Origin: a virus
Strand: one strand, 5' to 3'
DNA length: 51,876 nt
IMG/VR virus record: IMGVR_UViG_3300037833_000008
Coordinates: 1-51,876 of that record
A program made the position numbers and the translations under genes. Below, piece by piece: positions 17,501-25,744 of the stretch. The notes beneath the pieces were generated by a model. The model had not been told where the DNA came from, ran no database searches, and worked only from the letters and a program-made list of their open reading frames with translations. Within the stretch, counting starts at the first letter, position 1. Every line of letters starts with the position of its first letter.

Positions 17501-19021
17501 GCCGAGGAGCTCGAAATGGGCGTCCCCGACGTGATCTGGGCGGCCGCCCAGCTCGGCATCCCGATCAAGGAGGAGACTGACCTCATGCAGGCGGTGGCCA
17601 CCCTTGGGACGCGCGCCACCGCCGACAACGTCGCCGAGGAGCTCAAGGTGGGCGTCGACGAGGTCATCTGGAGGGCCGCCGCCTACGGCGTCAGTCTCGC
17701 CGGCGCCGTCAATCCGATCCTGTCCGCCACCGGAAAGCCGGAGATCGAGTTCAACGCCGGCGGGATCCGCTACCGCAACCGGGGCGGCCCCATCGACGGC
17801 CCCAACGTCGACCGCGACGTCATCCCCGCCATGCTCACCCCCGGCGAGTACGTCCTCCGCAAGGACGCCGTCAAGCAGATCGGGGTCAGCACCCTCGACA
17901 TGATGAACCGGACGGGCACGCTGCCCGGCTTCAACACTGGCGGCGAGGTCCTCGTCGCCGCCGGCCGTCGCCTCGAGCAGGCCGGCGCCCGGATCAGCGA
18001 GCACCCCGTCTGGGACCGTGTCGACCCGGTCCACACGAAGAACAGCTACCACTACCGCAACAGCAGTGGCACCGGCGCCGATGCCTTCGATGCAAACAAG
18101 GGCGCCGGGACCTCCGGCGGCGAGATGGCCTTCTTCGACAAGTGGGCGCCGATCATCGCCGGCATGGGCTTGAGAGTCTTGTGGAGGGTGAAGGACCACT
18201 TCAACCACATGCACGTCGACCTCGGCAAGGCCGGCTACGGCATGGGCGGGGCGGGCGCCCACTACGCCGTCGACCTCCCCAAGCCGCCCAGCATCGGCTC
18301 CCACGCCCTCGCCCAGGGCGGCGAGGGGATGATGGCGCTCGCCTACATGGCGGCCCAGGACTACGCGAACACCTCCTACGCCGCCTCGCTCGGCGGCACC
18401 GGGATCGGCCCCGGTGGCTCCCCGTCGGCGGCCCGGGCGATCGTTCAGCGGATGGCCGCCCAGCGGGGCTGGACCGGCGGCGAGTGGGACGCCCTCGACC
18501 GGCTGGTGCAGGGCGAGTCGGGATGGAACCCGAACGCCGCGAACCCGACCTCGAGCGCCCGCGGCCTGTTCCAGAAGATGACCTCGCTGCACGGCCCGGT
18601 CGAGCCGACTGTCGAGGGCCAGGCCAAGTGGGGCTTCGACTACATCGACGACGCCTACGGGTCCCCGTCCAACGCCTACCGCAAGTGGCTGTCCCGCTCG
18701 CCGCACTGGTACAACGCCGGCGGCTACATCCACCCCGAGCCGTGGGACACCCCCGGCGCCTTCCACGACGCCCCGCCCGGCCTCAACGCCTTCTGGAACG
18801 GCACCGGGCAGATGGAGCGGTTCCAGGCCCAGCCCGTCGGCCACCACCTCACCCCGGCCGACCGGGCCTTCCAGCCCATCCAGGCCACCATCGTCGTCCA
18901 CAACTACCTCGGCAACGAGCACTTCGACTCCCGGATCATCCACCACGCCGAAGCCGTCGTCGGCGCCGCCTACGAGGCCGAGACCCGCATGACCCGATCG
19001 GGGGCCCGACATGGCACATGA
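14525..19021 (+). CDS. Tape measure protein with peptidase-like and lytic transglycosylase domains
   Basis: 1498 residues, GTG start; by far the longest gene, directly after the chaperones. The N-terminus has TANTAGFVGPMGKAGAAAK and AESDILAMSER-type helices of the TP901 tape measure family, with hydrophobic stretches near residues 410-440 and 505-522. Near residues 1150-1235, DRVDPVHTKNSYHYRN and HFNHMHVDLG look like an M15/VanY-type DD-carboxypeptidase fold. Near 1300-1400, LVQGESGWNPNAANPTSSAR with Glu1331 and GLFQ is an SLT-type lytic transglycosylase. The protein sets tail length and, with its wall-degrading ends, probably opens peptidoglycan during DNA entry. Three related 40-residue segments near residues 935-1055 (ADELKLGPGQVAEIM, AEELEMGVPDVIWAA, AEELKVGVDEVIWRA) are internal repeats. 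Confidence 0.9.
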   Translation: MSAWRSLTVALTANTAGFVGPMGKAGAAAKGFGVAIAVALGASLGEAIKFESAMAGVAKTIDATAAEMAVLEQGIIDMANRMPASREEIAGVAEAAGQLGISKGALLEFTETAVMLGTATNLSAEDAATGLAKIANVMGTAEADFDRLGATLVELGNNGASTESDILAMSERLSGIGAITGATEADVLSLANAMSSVGIEAQLGGGAAQRIFIMIEEAVANGGEGLAAYAEAAGMSAERFASAWETGPVEAFDSLVGSLANTQAEGGNVIGILEELGIKGTQNRSVMLRLLGASDLLSESLNDGRRAWDENTALVEEAEKRYETAAARLQMFKNQVTNAGREIGERMLPALIDGVTALGQFGQGLANIAEGQGDKFAYIGRQIAGAWEHTTVILGRVVEGIKPLATLLGAIVGGTIVVGIMGLATALESTAGFIAENEWAAYGLAAALGMLNATRIASLFAGVGEMARGAAGSVRYLGEMIRQVAATRGVSNMAAAWGMVAASINPVTVAVVAAAAAIGGLTWWTRKQTEAATDLVGSGLVHSMRDLAEGHGIAGALAETHGRNLEGIASGLAEIREHSQATKTGGFTGTGMWGWMDTWFGDGEKSQAAQDEIAELGASLEELWSSDPTGAALAWERWSRVLDDADMNLLAEEMGLTGTAVKAFSEDFERNFEVLREDTGLTRGAFATLVRDLDLGPAELSTARGRFLIQDHLRSLAEAAGYTGDQIAEAMVTDPELLEEEAEKLTKFQEDVAGAFAGSMDVVAAFSGRQTVAEVQAGLAEIRAAHTEEIGGLATDAEDYGARVMEIRGKEAEALRAYREEHSVTADALGTWYADQTEKIASFSSNITKAFQMGYDPQLVSRLLQQGPEEAAGMVEAMVNDTSGRLLDITTMGEETMRNFNERVLEMARLTFKATEQSTAEQASWLGEAMAIQEAIGRQGAAATVQSIADELKLGPGQVAEIMSHYGIEVDNSGQFMAAIGRLRSGETADAVAEELEMGVPDVIWAAAQLGIPIKEETDLMQAVATLGTRATADNVAEELKVGVDEVIWRAAAYGVSLAGAVNPILSATGKPEIEFNAGGIRYRNRGGPIDGPNVDRDVIPAMLTPGEYVLRKDAVKQIGVSTLDMMNRTGTLPGFNTGGEVLVAAGRRLEQAGARISEHPVWDRVDPVHTKNSYHYRNSSGTGADAFDANKGAGTSGGEMAFFDKWAPIIAGMGLRVLWRVKDHFNHMHVDLGKAGYGMGGAGAHYAVDLPKPPSIGSHALAQGGEGMMALAYMAAQDYANTSYAASLGGTGIGPGGSPSAARAIVQRMAAQRGWTGGEWDALDRLVQGESGWNPNAANPTSSARGLFQKMTSLHGPVEPTVEGQAKWGFDYIDDAYGSPSNAYRKWLSRSPHWYNAGGYIHPEPWDTPGAFHDAPPGLNAFWNGTGQMERFQAQPVGHHLTPADRAFQPIQATIVVHNYLGNEHFDSRIIHHAEAVVGAAYEAETRMTRSGARHGT
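17355..17700 (+). repeat. Three internal repeats in the tape measure gene
   Basis: Segments near 17364, 17490 and 17616 each encode a unit of the form (A)DELxxGxxxVxWxAAxxGI, spaced about 126 bases (42 residues) apart. They resemble small helix-turn-helix or Rho-N-like units. They probably arose by tandem duplication within the rod. Confidence 0.7.
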
Positions 19022-20804
19022 GGCCGTCGCGCTCCTCCTCAACCCCAGCGACACGAGCAAGGGCTACATCGTCTGGTCCCACGGCGAGGTCGCCCCCTTC
19101 GGCGGCGCCCCGCCCACCGACGCCGAGATCATGTTCACCAACCTCGTGATCGGCGGCCAGATCCTCGACTGGACCACCCCGTCGGGCGCCGTGTTCCTCG
19201 CCGACGGTGCCGTCGTCCCCTTCGGTGGCGCCGCCTGGTCCGAGCCCGCCACCCTCACCGCCTTCCCGATCGTCCGGGCCATGCACGCCAACCCCGCCGG
19301 CACGAACCAGGGCTACCGGATGCTGGCCGACGGCACGATCCAGAAGTGGGGGGTCGGCACCCCGAACCCGACCTATGTGCCGACCACCTCCGGCACCAAC
19401 CTCGTCCGCGACTGGGCCTTCGAGTGGGGCACCCAGCGATCCCTCATCCTCCGGGCCGACGGGACCATGCAGACCTCGACCGGCGTCACCGGGTCCACCG
19501 TCGTCGTCAAGCCCGGCCGAGACGTCTACCGGTCGCTGGCCATCCGCGAATGGGACGCCACCCCCGGCTTCTGGGTCGCCGACTACGCCGGCACCATCTA
19601 CAAGGGCAACGGCGCCGAGGACCCCGGCCTGGCCGGCCCGAAGTGGTACGGACGCGACATCGTGCGCGACCTCGCCGTCGTCGACGACGGCCTCGGCGGC
19701 GACCCCCTCACCCTCGCCGTGCTCACCAGCTACGGCTCGATCGGGCGCTTCACGATCTCCGACCCGCCCGTCGTCGACGTCGTCGCCCCCACCGGCACCA
19801 TCACCACCACCACCCGCCCCCAGATCCGGTGGACCTACACCGACCCCGACGGCGACGCCCAGGCCGCCTACCACGCCCGCCTCTTCACCTCCGCCCAGTA
19901 CGGCATCGGCGGCTTCGACGCCGCCACCTCGCCAGCCACGGCCGAGTGGTACGGCGTCGACCGCACCGTCTTCGCCATCGACCCCACCACCGACCTCGCC
20001 AACGGCACCTGGCGGGCCTACGTCCGCTCCCGCGACACCGCCGGGCAGCTCTCGGCGTGGGACTACATCCAGTTCACGCAGAACGTCACGCCGCCCGCCA
20101 CCCCGACCGTCGCGGCCGTCCTGGCGTCCAACTGGGCGGTGACGGTGACCACCTCCAACGCCAACATCTTCGGCTCCGTCGACGTCGAGTTCACCGACGA
20201 CCCGCCGACGGCGACGACCCGCACCTGGGACACCGTCCGCGGGTCGGGCGTCTTCCCCAACGGCTCCGGCGTGCTCGTCCTCACCGACCGAGAGGCACGG
20301 CTCAACGTGCCCCGCTACTACCGGGCCCGGTCCCGGGTGTCCGGCCCTACCGTCGTCTCGGCCTGGTCGACGAGCACCGTCACCGTCACCGTCACCGAGG
20401 CGGCCCGCTGGCTTCTGTCCGCCCCCACCGAGACCGGCGCCCCCATCGCCGTCGACATCGACCCCGGCTTCTCGTGGTCCGAGCCCCTCGCCGCCGGCAT
20501 CGTCCGCCCCCCAGGCCGCGCCGAGGCGATCGTCGTCCGCGGCGCCGGCGGCCGCCAGTCCGCCGAGGGCCAGGCCACCATCCGCACCCTCACCGCCGCT
20601 GCCCGCATCGCCCTGCGGTACCTCATCGACGGCACCCGCACCCTCTTGCTCCGATCCCCCTACGGCGAGCACTGGTACTGCGAGGTCACCGGCGACGTCG
20701 GCACCTCGATGATGGACGGCCTCGCCCCGACCGCCGGCGAGACCACCGAGATGCGCCACGCCCACGAGACCACGGTGACCTTCACCCAGACGAGCCGGCC
20801 GTGA
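19011..20804 (+). CDS. Minor tail protein with propeller-like and Fn3-like domains
   Basis: 597 residues; its start overlaps the tape measure by 11 bases. The N-terminal 250 residues carry repeating blade-like segments (GYIVWSHGEVAPFGGAPP, AVFLADGAVVPFGGA, GYRMLADGTIQKWG, SLILRADGTMQTS) suggesting a beta-propeller. Residues about 265-350 (APTGTITTTTRPQIRWTYTDPDGD) and 365-450 look like Fn3/Ig domains. The last 120 residues resemble distal tail proteins. It is probably the distal tail or tip component that holds the hub. Confidence 0.72.
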   Translation: MAHEAVALLLNPSDTSKGYIVWSHGEVAPFGGAPPTDAEIMFTNLVIGGQILDWTTPSGAVFLADGAVVPFGGAAWSEPATLTAFPIVRAMHANPAGTNQGYRMLADGTIQKWGVGTPNPTYVPTTSGTNLVRDWAFEWGTQRSLILRADGTMQTSTGVTGSTVVVKPGRDVYRSLAIREWDATPGFWVADYAGTIYKGNGAEDPGLAGPKWYGRDIVRDLAVVDDGLGGDPLTLAVLTSYGSIGRFTISDPPVVDVVAPTGTITTTTRPQIRWTYTDPDGDAQAAYHARLFTSAQYGIGGFDAATSPATAEWYGVDRTVFAIDPTTDLANGTWRAYVRSRDTAGQLSAWDYIQFTQNVTPPATPTVAAVLASNWAVTVTTSNANIFGSVDVEFTDDPPTATTRTWDTVRGSGVFPNGSGVLVLTDREARLNVPRYYRARSRVSGPTVVSAWSTSTVTVTVTEAARWLLSAPTETGAPIAVDIDPGFSWSEPLAAGIVRPPGRAEAIVVRGAGGRQSAEGQATIRTLTAAARIALRYLIDGTRTLLLRSPYGEHWYCEVTGDVGTSMMDGLAPTAGETTEMRHAHETTVTFTQTSRP

Positions 20805-21025
20805 TGATCCGGGCCCGATTCGACCGGACGCTCAAGCGGCTGCTCGGCGTGCGCCGCCGTCCGTGCTCGGCCATCCGCGGCACGTCCTACCCCTACGAGC
20901 GCGGCTGGTTCGCCACCGGGCACGGCGTCGGGTACGGCGGCCCGATCCGGTGGGGCCGACGGATCGGCTGGGCCCGGGCATGGGTCGACGCCATCCGCCT
21001 CGAGCGGCGCGACCGGCGGGCCTGA
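20804..21025 (+). CDS. Small basic protein in the tail cluster
   Basis: 73 residues, very rich in Arg, Gly and Trp (GGPIRWGRRIGWARAWVDAIRLERR). The ATG overlaps the previous stop (GTGATG; GTG at 20801 is an alternative). It lies between two minor tail genes. It may be a small linker or nucleic-acid-binding protein; no family is recognised. Confidence 0.55.
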   Translation: MIRARFDRTLKRLLGVRRRPCSAIRGTSYPYERGWFATGHGVGYGGPIRWGRRIGWARAWVDAIRLERRDRRA

Positions 21026-21028
21026 CCG

Positions 21029-22159
21029 GTGTACGACCAGCCCGACGAGTGGCTCGACCTCGTCCGCCGCGGCCACACGATGATCGAGACATGCGAAGTG
21101 CTCGACTTCGACGGCACCTCGCTCATGGAGCTGGACCTCGCCTCCGGCGACGTCACCGAGGACGCCGGCGCCGAGGTCCGCCACAACGTCTCGGTCGACA
21201 TCGTCGACCCCATCGGCGAGCTCACCCCCGTGGACCTGGACGACCTCCTCATGCCCACCGGCCGACGGATCCGGGTCTCCCGGGGCATCGTCGGCACCAC
21301 CGGCGACATGGTCCCCCTCGCCACCGTCTTCCTCACCGAGACCCGAGCCCGCCTCGACGGCGAAGGCCGCGCCACGGTGCCGCTCACCGGCTACGACCGC
21401 GCCATCCGGCTCCAGCGCCCCACCTCCCGGCCCCTCGCCATCCCCGCCGGCCGATCGACGCCCCTGGCCATCCGAGACCTGCTCCTCACCGTCGACCCGA
21501 CGCTCACCGCCGACGTGATGACCTCGGCCGGGACCACCCCCCGGCTCGTCTTCGAGTCCGACACCGACCTCTACGCCCAGGCCGGCGACCTGGCCGCCAC
21601 CATCGGCGGCGAGCTCTACGTCTCCCGCGACGACGTGCTGACCCTGCGCCCCGTCCCGCTCATCACCCCCTTCACGCCAGCCGTCTGGCGGATCACCGAG
21701 GAGGTCGACCCGCCCGAGCGCACCTCCACCGCCATCACGGCCGAGACCGTCATCGCCACCGACCGGATCCCCAACGGCATCATCGTCGTCGGCCAGCACT
21801 CCTCGATGACCGCTCCGGTGCGCGGCGAGGCCTGGGACATGCGCCCCACCTCACCCACCTACCGGCACGGCCCCTACGGCGACTACCCCCGCTTCGTCTC
21901 CACCGAGAAGGCCACCACGATCGCCGCGGCCAACGCCATGGCCACCGCCATCCTCCAGACCGTCAACACCGCCACCGAGGTCGACGTCGAGGTATTCCCC
22001 CCGCCGTACCACCTCGTCGCCGGGGACATCGTCTGGGCCGACCTGCCGACCGTCGGCGCCTCCGGTCGCTACATCCTCTGGTCGATGTCCACCCCGCTCG
22101 CCGACCCCGGCGGCTCCGCCCAGATCACCCTCCGCCGTTCCATCACCGAGGACGCCTAG
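21029..22159 (+). CDS. Minor tail protein (DUF5047-like hub component)
   Basis: 376 residues, GTG start. ETCEVLDFDGTSLMELDLASGDVTEDAGAEVRHNVSVDIVDP near the N-terminus and the later TLRPVPLITPFTPAVWRITEEVD fit the DUF5047 minor tail proteins that follow distal tail genes in actinophages. It likely forms part of the baseplate hub. The next gene starts directly after its stop. Confidence 0.75.
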   Translation: MYDQPDEWLDLVRRGHTMIETCEVLDFDGTSLMELDLASGDVTEDAGAEVRHNVSVDIVDPIGELTPVDLDDLLMPTGRRIRVSRGIVGTTGDMVPLATVFLTETRARLDGEGRATVPLTGYDRAIRLQRPTSRPLAIPAGRSTPLAIRDLLLTVDPTLTADVMTSAGTTPRLVFESDTDLYAQAGDLAATIGGELYVSRDDVLTLRPVPLITPFTPAVWRITEEVDPPERTSTAITAETVIATDRIPNGIIVVGQHSSMTAPVRGEAWDMRPTSPTYRHGPYGDYPRFVSTEKATTIAAANAMATAILQTVNTATEVDVEVFPPPYHLVAGDIVWADLPTVGASGRYILWSMSTPLADPGGSAQITLRRSITEDA

Positions 22160-23323
22160 ATGCTCTCCCGCCGCCTCCGCCGCACCATCGGGTCCAAGGC
22201 CGCCACCCAGCGCTTCGCCGAGCGCCCCGCCGGGCCGATCAAGATGGCGACCGTCACCGAGGTGATCCCCGGCGACGGCACCCCCGGCAGCGCGTATGCC
22301 ACCGTCGAGCTGTCCGACGGCACCGAGACCACCCTCTACCCGACCGGGGGCTATCTCCCCGCCGTCGGCGACCAGGTGCCTGCCATCGCCAACGGCGGCG
22401 ACCTCGTCGCCTTCACGACGCGCCAGATGGTCGACGGCGACATGCAGTCCAGGACATGGGCAGGCGTCGACGGGCCCCCGGGGTGGATGCTCACCGCCGA
22501 CGGCATCCTCTACGCGGTCAGCGGCCACTTCAGTGGCACCGTCGAGGCCACCGAGTTCCGAGTGGTCGACTCCCTCGGGGCTGTCCGCATGGTCATCGAC
22601 GAGCCCGACTTCGGCCCCGCCGTGATCGCCTTCTACACCGGCGTCGCCACCGAGTCGATTCCCGGGCTGCTGGGCCGGTCCTCCTTTGGCGGGCTCACCA
22701 TGATCTCGTCGACCAGCGCAGGCGGCGCGAAGTCCGGGCTGAACGTGCGCCGCAGCTCCACCGGCGGCGGCACCCGGGGGACGGCGGTGCTGTACGCCAA
22801 CGACGACGGCAACGTCAACATCGTCGAGATGACGGTCCTCCCCGACGACATCCTCGTCAACGTCAACGGGTCCACCCGGAGCCTCCTCACCCCGCCCACC
22901 TTCCACGCCGGGCGCACCACCGTGCAGAGCCCGAGCGCGTCGACCTGGCAGGCCCTCACCCACACGACCGTCCACAAGAACCGCGGCTTCACCATCGTCG
23001 GCACCAACCAGTACCGCCCGGACACGCCGGGCCGGTACCGGGCGACCGCCACCGTCGAATGGACGGGCGGCACCTACTGGGCAGGCACCCGGATCAGCAA
23101 GAACGGCACCGGCATCGGTGGCGCCTTCGCCGCCGGCACCGCCGACTTCCGCGGGGTCGGCCACAGCATCACCGACGCGATCCACGGGGCATCCCAGGTG
23201 GCCACGGAGACCTTCACGCTGAACGGCACCAGCGACTACCTCCAGGTGGCCGGCTACCCCTCGGTGGGCGGCGAGAACGCCACCATGCTCGACCTGCTCA
23301 TCGAGTACGTCGGGCCCCTCTAG
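22160..23323 (+). CDS. Tail tip or receptor-binding protein with jelly-roll C-terminus
   Basis: 387 residues. An OB-like N-terminal part (MATVTEVIPGDGTPGSAYATVEL ... LPAVGDQVPAIANGGDLVAF) resembles gp5-like tip domains. The middle is a beta stalk. The last 105 residues (STWQALTHTTVHKNRGF ... TSDYLQVAGYPSVGGENATMLDLLIEYVGPL) have the strand order of C1q/TNF-like receptor-binding heads. Its stop overlaps the stop of a minus-strand gene (shared CTAG), so it ends the late operon. Confidence 0.72.
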   Translation: MLSRRLRRTIGSKAATQRFAERPAGPIKMATVTEVIPGDGTPGSAYATVELSDGTETTLYPTGGYLPAVGDQVPAIANGGDLVAFTTRQMVDGDMQSRTWAGVDGPPGWMLTADGILYAVSGHFSGTVEATEFRVVDSLGAVRMVIDEPDFGPAVIAFYTGVATESIPGLLGRSSFGGLTMISSTSAGGAKSGLNVRRSSTGGGTRGTAVLYANDDGNVNIVEMTVLPDDILVNVNGSTRSLLTPPTFHAGRTTVQSPSASTWQALTHTTVHKNRGFTIVGTNQYRPDTPGRYRATATVEWTGGTYWAGTRISKNGTGIGGAFAAGTADFRGVGHSITDAIHGASQVATETFTLNGTSDYLQVAGYPSVGGENATMLDLLIEYVGPL

Positions 23324-23673
23324 CCCAGCCGCAGGTCGACCCGGGCCGCCCACCACCGACGGTCGCGCCCGGCAGCCACCTCGGCGAGCACCTCGGCCGG
23401 GACGGCGACGGTCAACCCCGGCACCGACACGACGAGGTCGATGCCATCGAAGGCCGAGCTGGTCGCCACCAGCGTGCCCGCCGCCTCGGTGAGGTCCCAG
23501 GCTGCCCGGAGGCGCTCCAGGCGCCCCGTGGCGGCCACGACGAGGCCGCCCGGCCCAGCGGTGAGGCTCACGCCCCGCAGCGGCGTGGAGGCCTCCACGG
23601 CCTCGACCCACATGGGCGCCACCGTGGCGACCACCAGCCGCCAGACCGGCCCACTCGACAGGGAGACGTTCAC
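23320..23673 (-). CDS. Hypothetical protein convergent with the tail operon
   Basis: 117 residues from the GTG at 23673; a TTG at 23727 would add 18 residues. The sequence VNVSLSSGPVWRLVVATVAP ... LVVSVPGLTVAVPAEVLAEVA reads as a compact alpha/beta protein with no low-complexity bias. No clear ribosome site is visible. It is the only minus-strand candidate between the tail genes and the attP-like region. It may be a passenger next to the attachment site. Function unknown; it may not be real. Confidence 0.5.
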   Translation of the reverse strand: MNVSLSSGPVWRLVVATVAPMWVEAVEASTPLRGVSLTAGPGGLVVAATGRLERLRAAWDLTEAAGTLVATSSAFDGIDLVVSVPGLTVAVPAEVLAEVAAGRDRRWWAARVDLRLG

Positions 23674-23738
23674 GGGGCCGCCGGGGCCGCGGTGGGGCCG
23701 CAGGAGATATGGGCGCCGTGGGGCCAAGTGGGAGGTTT

Positions 23739-23826
23739 GGACACCGTGGACACCTCTCCGCCCCTGGTCAGAGCGTTTCCCCTGGTTCTGGTGGTGAGCT
23801 GGCCTGTAGGCGGGGGATCGGACACC
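23739..23826. other. Candidate phage attachment region (attP) with GGACACC repeats
   Basis: This gap lies directly downstream of the integrase gene. GGACACC occurs three times in direct orientation at 23739-23745, 23748-23754 and 23820-23826, flanking about 65 bases that contain CCCCTGG twice. Direct repeats on both sides of a core are the arrangement of arm-type integrase sites around attP. The core cannot be defined without the host attB, and no tRNA 3' end is recognisable in it. Confidence 0.5.
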
Positions 23827-23844
23827 AGGTGCGCTGACCTGGGA

Positions 23845-25014
23845 TTACGCGCCATCATCGGCCTCCTCGGGCCGCGAGCGGGCCGCACCAGCCAGAAGAT
23901 GGCGGTCCACGGCCGCCCTCGTCCGCTCCTCCACGTCCGGCCAGAGGTGGGCGTAGGTCTCCAACGTCTCGGTCGGCTTGTCGTGGCCGAGACGGCGCTG
24001 CACCACCGTGACCGGCTCCCCCTCGTGGATCAGCAGCGAGGCGTAGTAGTGCCTCAAGTCGTGCGGCGTCGCCCACTCCGGGATCACCTCGGTCGGCACC
24101 TCCGCGCCCCGGGCCTGCGCCTCCTCACGTCCGGCCAGCCATGCCCGGTACCTCGCCCGGTCGAACGCCGCCGCCATGCCACCCCGTCGCAGCGGGCGAC
24201 CCTGGCCGCCCGGGAACACGAGCCCGCCCCGATCCGCGGCGACCTCGTGGCGGGCGCCCAGCACCTCCAGCGCGGCCGCCGGCAGCGGCACCGTCCGCTC
24301 TGACGCCCTCGACTTCGGCGGCCCCAGCCGGGTCGGCCCCGACGGCGGCTGCAACGCCTGGCGATCCACTCGCACCTCCCGACGCCCCCAGTCCACCCGA
24401 TCCCACGTCAGGCCGAGCACCTCACCCGGGCGCAGGCCGGTCCCGGCCATCACCGTGAACACCGACCCCCAGAACGTCGGTGCATGGTCGATGAGGGCAC
24501 CCACCTGGACGTCGGTCAAGGGCACCACCCTCGCCCTGTCCGGCCTCGGGAGCTGGATGCGGACGCACGGCGACGACCCGATCACCCGGTCATCGGCGGC
24601 GGCCCGGAACATCGCCGAGGCGTAGCGGAACGTCACCTCGATCGTCGACGGCGCCAGCGTGTCCTCGAGCCCCCGTACCCATCCCTGGATCTCGGTCCGG
24701 CGGACGGCCCCGATCGGCCGGTCGCCCAGCACGGGGTAGAGCCGCCCCACCAGGGCCCGGCGCTGCACCTCTGCCGTCCCCTCCCGGCAGACCTGGGCGG
24801 CCCTCCACCGCTCGCCGTAGTCCCGTACCGACATGCGCCCGGCGCGGGGGTCGACGTAGGCGTGGGTCGCCATCTGGATCTCGAGCTCGGCGGCGTACTG
24901 GTTCGCCGCCGCCGCCCGATCGAACGACCGGGACCGCTCGCGGCCGTCAGGGTCGCGCCAGCGCACCCGCCACGTCGTCTTGCCGCCGCGCTTGCGGCGC
25001 TCGACGTGGGCCAC
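23845..25014 (-). CDS. int: Tyrosine integrase
   Basis: 389 residues, GTG start immediately after the ImmA-like stop. The N-terminal arm-binding domain (WRVRWRDPDGRERSRSFDRAAAA) is followed by the SAM-like core-binding domain (about 60-165) and the catalytic domain. The catalytic residues are visible: Arg near 195 in GTGLRPGE, His/Arg near 318-321 in HDLRHYYAS, His near 344 in RRLGHDKP and Tyr near 354 in TLETYAHLWPD. It inserts the phage into the host chromosome and, with a directionality factor, excises it. The small HTH protein at 27166 could be that factor. Confidence 0.93.
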   Translation of the reverse strand: MAHVERRKRGGKTTWRVRWRDPDGRERSRSFDRAAAANQYAAELEIQMATHAYVDPRAGRMSVRDYGERWRAAQVCREGTAEVQRRALVGRLYPVLGDRPIGAVRRTEIQGWVRGLEDTLAPSTIEVTFRYASAMFRAAADDRVIGSSPCVRIQLPRPDRARVVPLTDVQVGALIDHAPTFWGSVFTVMAGTGLRPGEVLGLTWDRVDWGRREVRVDRQALQPPSGPTRLGPPKSRASERTVPLPAAALEVLGARHEVAADRGGLVFPGGQGRPLRRGGMAAAFDRARYRAWLAGREEAQARGAEVPTEVIPEWATPHDLRHYYASLLIHEGEPVTVVQRRLGHDKPTETLETYAHLWPDVEERTRAAVDRHLLAGAARSRPEEADDGA

Positions 25015-25458
25015 CTACGCGACCCCGCGCCCCTCGGGGCGGATCTGCGCCAGCCAGGTCGCGTGTCGGGCGGTCGCCTCGGGGACATCGAAGTGCTCGA
25101 CCATGTCGTCGACGGTCACCGGGTCGCCGGTCGAGAGCCGGGCCCGGACGAAGGCGGCGAGCTCGGTGGGCGGGACGAGCCCGTCGGTGGTGATGCGGCG
25201 CACGGTCTCCTCCTCCTTGTCGTACAGGGCTCGTGGGCAGTCGGTGGGTGGGACGCCTCGCTCGGCGTGGGTGACCTCGTGGGCGAGCACGGCGTTGCGG
25301 TCCCGGCGACCGAGGCCCGAGTCGAGGTAGATGTCCTCGGTGCCGTCGGGGCGGACCTCGATGCGGCCTCGTCCCGATGGGTGGACGTCTCCGAAGTGGA
25401 GCCGGGCCTGCTCACGTTGTCGCAGCCGCCGCCACGGGTTGGTCCTCCCACCGGTCAT
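25015..25458 (-). CDS. ImmA/IrrE-type metalloprotease
   Basis: 147 residues. The zinc motif HEVTH lies in AVLAHEVTHAERG (about residues 60-64), as in ImmA and IrrE proteins, which cleave or antagonise phage repressors of the ImmR type. A C-terminal helical domain (VDDMVEHFDVPEATARHATWL) is typical of the family. It is in one minus-strand operon with the repressor and integrase, so the likely role is to inactivate the repressor during induction. The target is inferred. Confidence 0.75.
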   Translation of the reverse strand: MTGGRTNPWRRLRQREQARLHFGDVHPSGRGRIEVRPDGTEDIYLDSGLGRRDRNAVLAHEVTHAERGVPPTDCPRALYDKEEETVRRITTDGLVPPTELAAFVRARLSTGDPVTVDDMVEHFDVPEATARHATWLAQIRPEGRGVA

Positions 25459-25504
25459 CGGCCGATGGTACGGAGGGCGCGCGACAGTGGGACCGGGCCG
25501 CTGG

Positions 25505-25726
25505 TCAGTCGGCCGTCTTGCCCTTGCCCGACCAGATCAGGAGGGCGCCGAAGGCCACCATGGCGATCGACGGCGCAGCCATGAGGGCCGCCAGGTACCC
25601 GTCTGCGAAGGCGTCCCAGACCCACCAGAGGATCAAGGCGGCTACCAGGCCGATGAGCCCGGCCAGGATGAATGCGGGGCCGAGGGCTCGGTTCTGCGCA
25701 GCGGTATCTGTAGAAGTCGTCTCCAT
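25505..25726 (-). CDS. Small two-segment membrane protein of the lysogeny operon
   Basis: 73 residues with GGGAGG before the ATG. Two membrane segments (FILAGLIGLVAALILWWVW and LMAAPSIAMVAFGALLIW) flank a short loop. It is placed between the repressor and the ImmA-like gene, so it should be expressed in lysogens. Small membrane proteins at this position often act in superinfection exclusion; that role is inferred only. Confidence 0.68.
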   Translation of the reverse strand: METTSTDTAAQNRALGPAFILAGLIGLVAALILWWVWDAFADGYLAALMAAPSIAMVAFGALLIWSGKGKTAD

Positions 25727-25744
25727 GGTCCCTCCCGGGATCGG

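Noticed and set aside
16397-19060. 887-residue open frame on the minus strand across the tape measure gene
   Set aside because: It is a composition effect of high GC at third codon positions. The translation is Gly/Val/Asp/Glu/Leu-rich without motifs, while the plus strand encodes clear domains.
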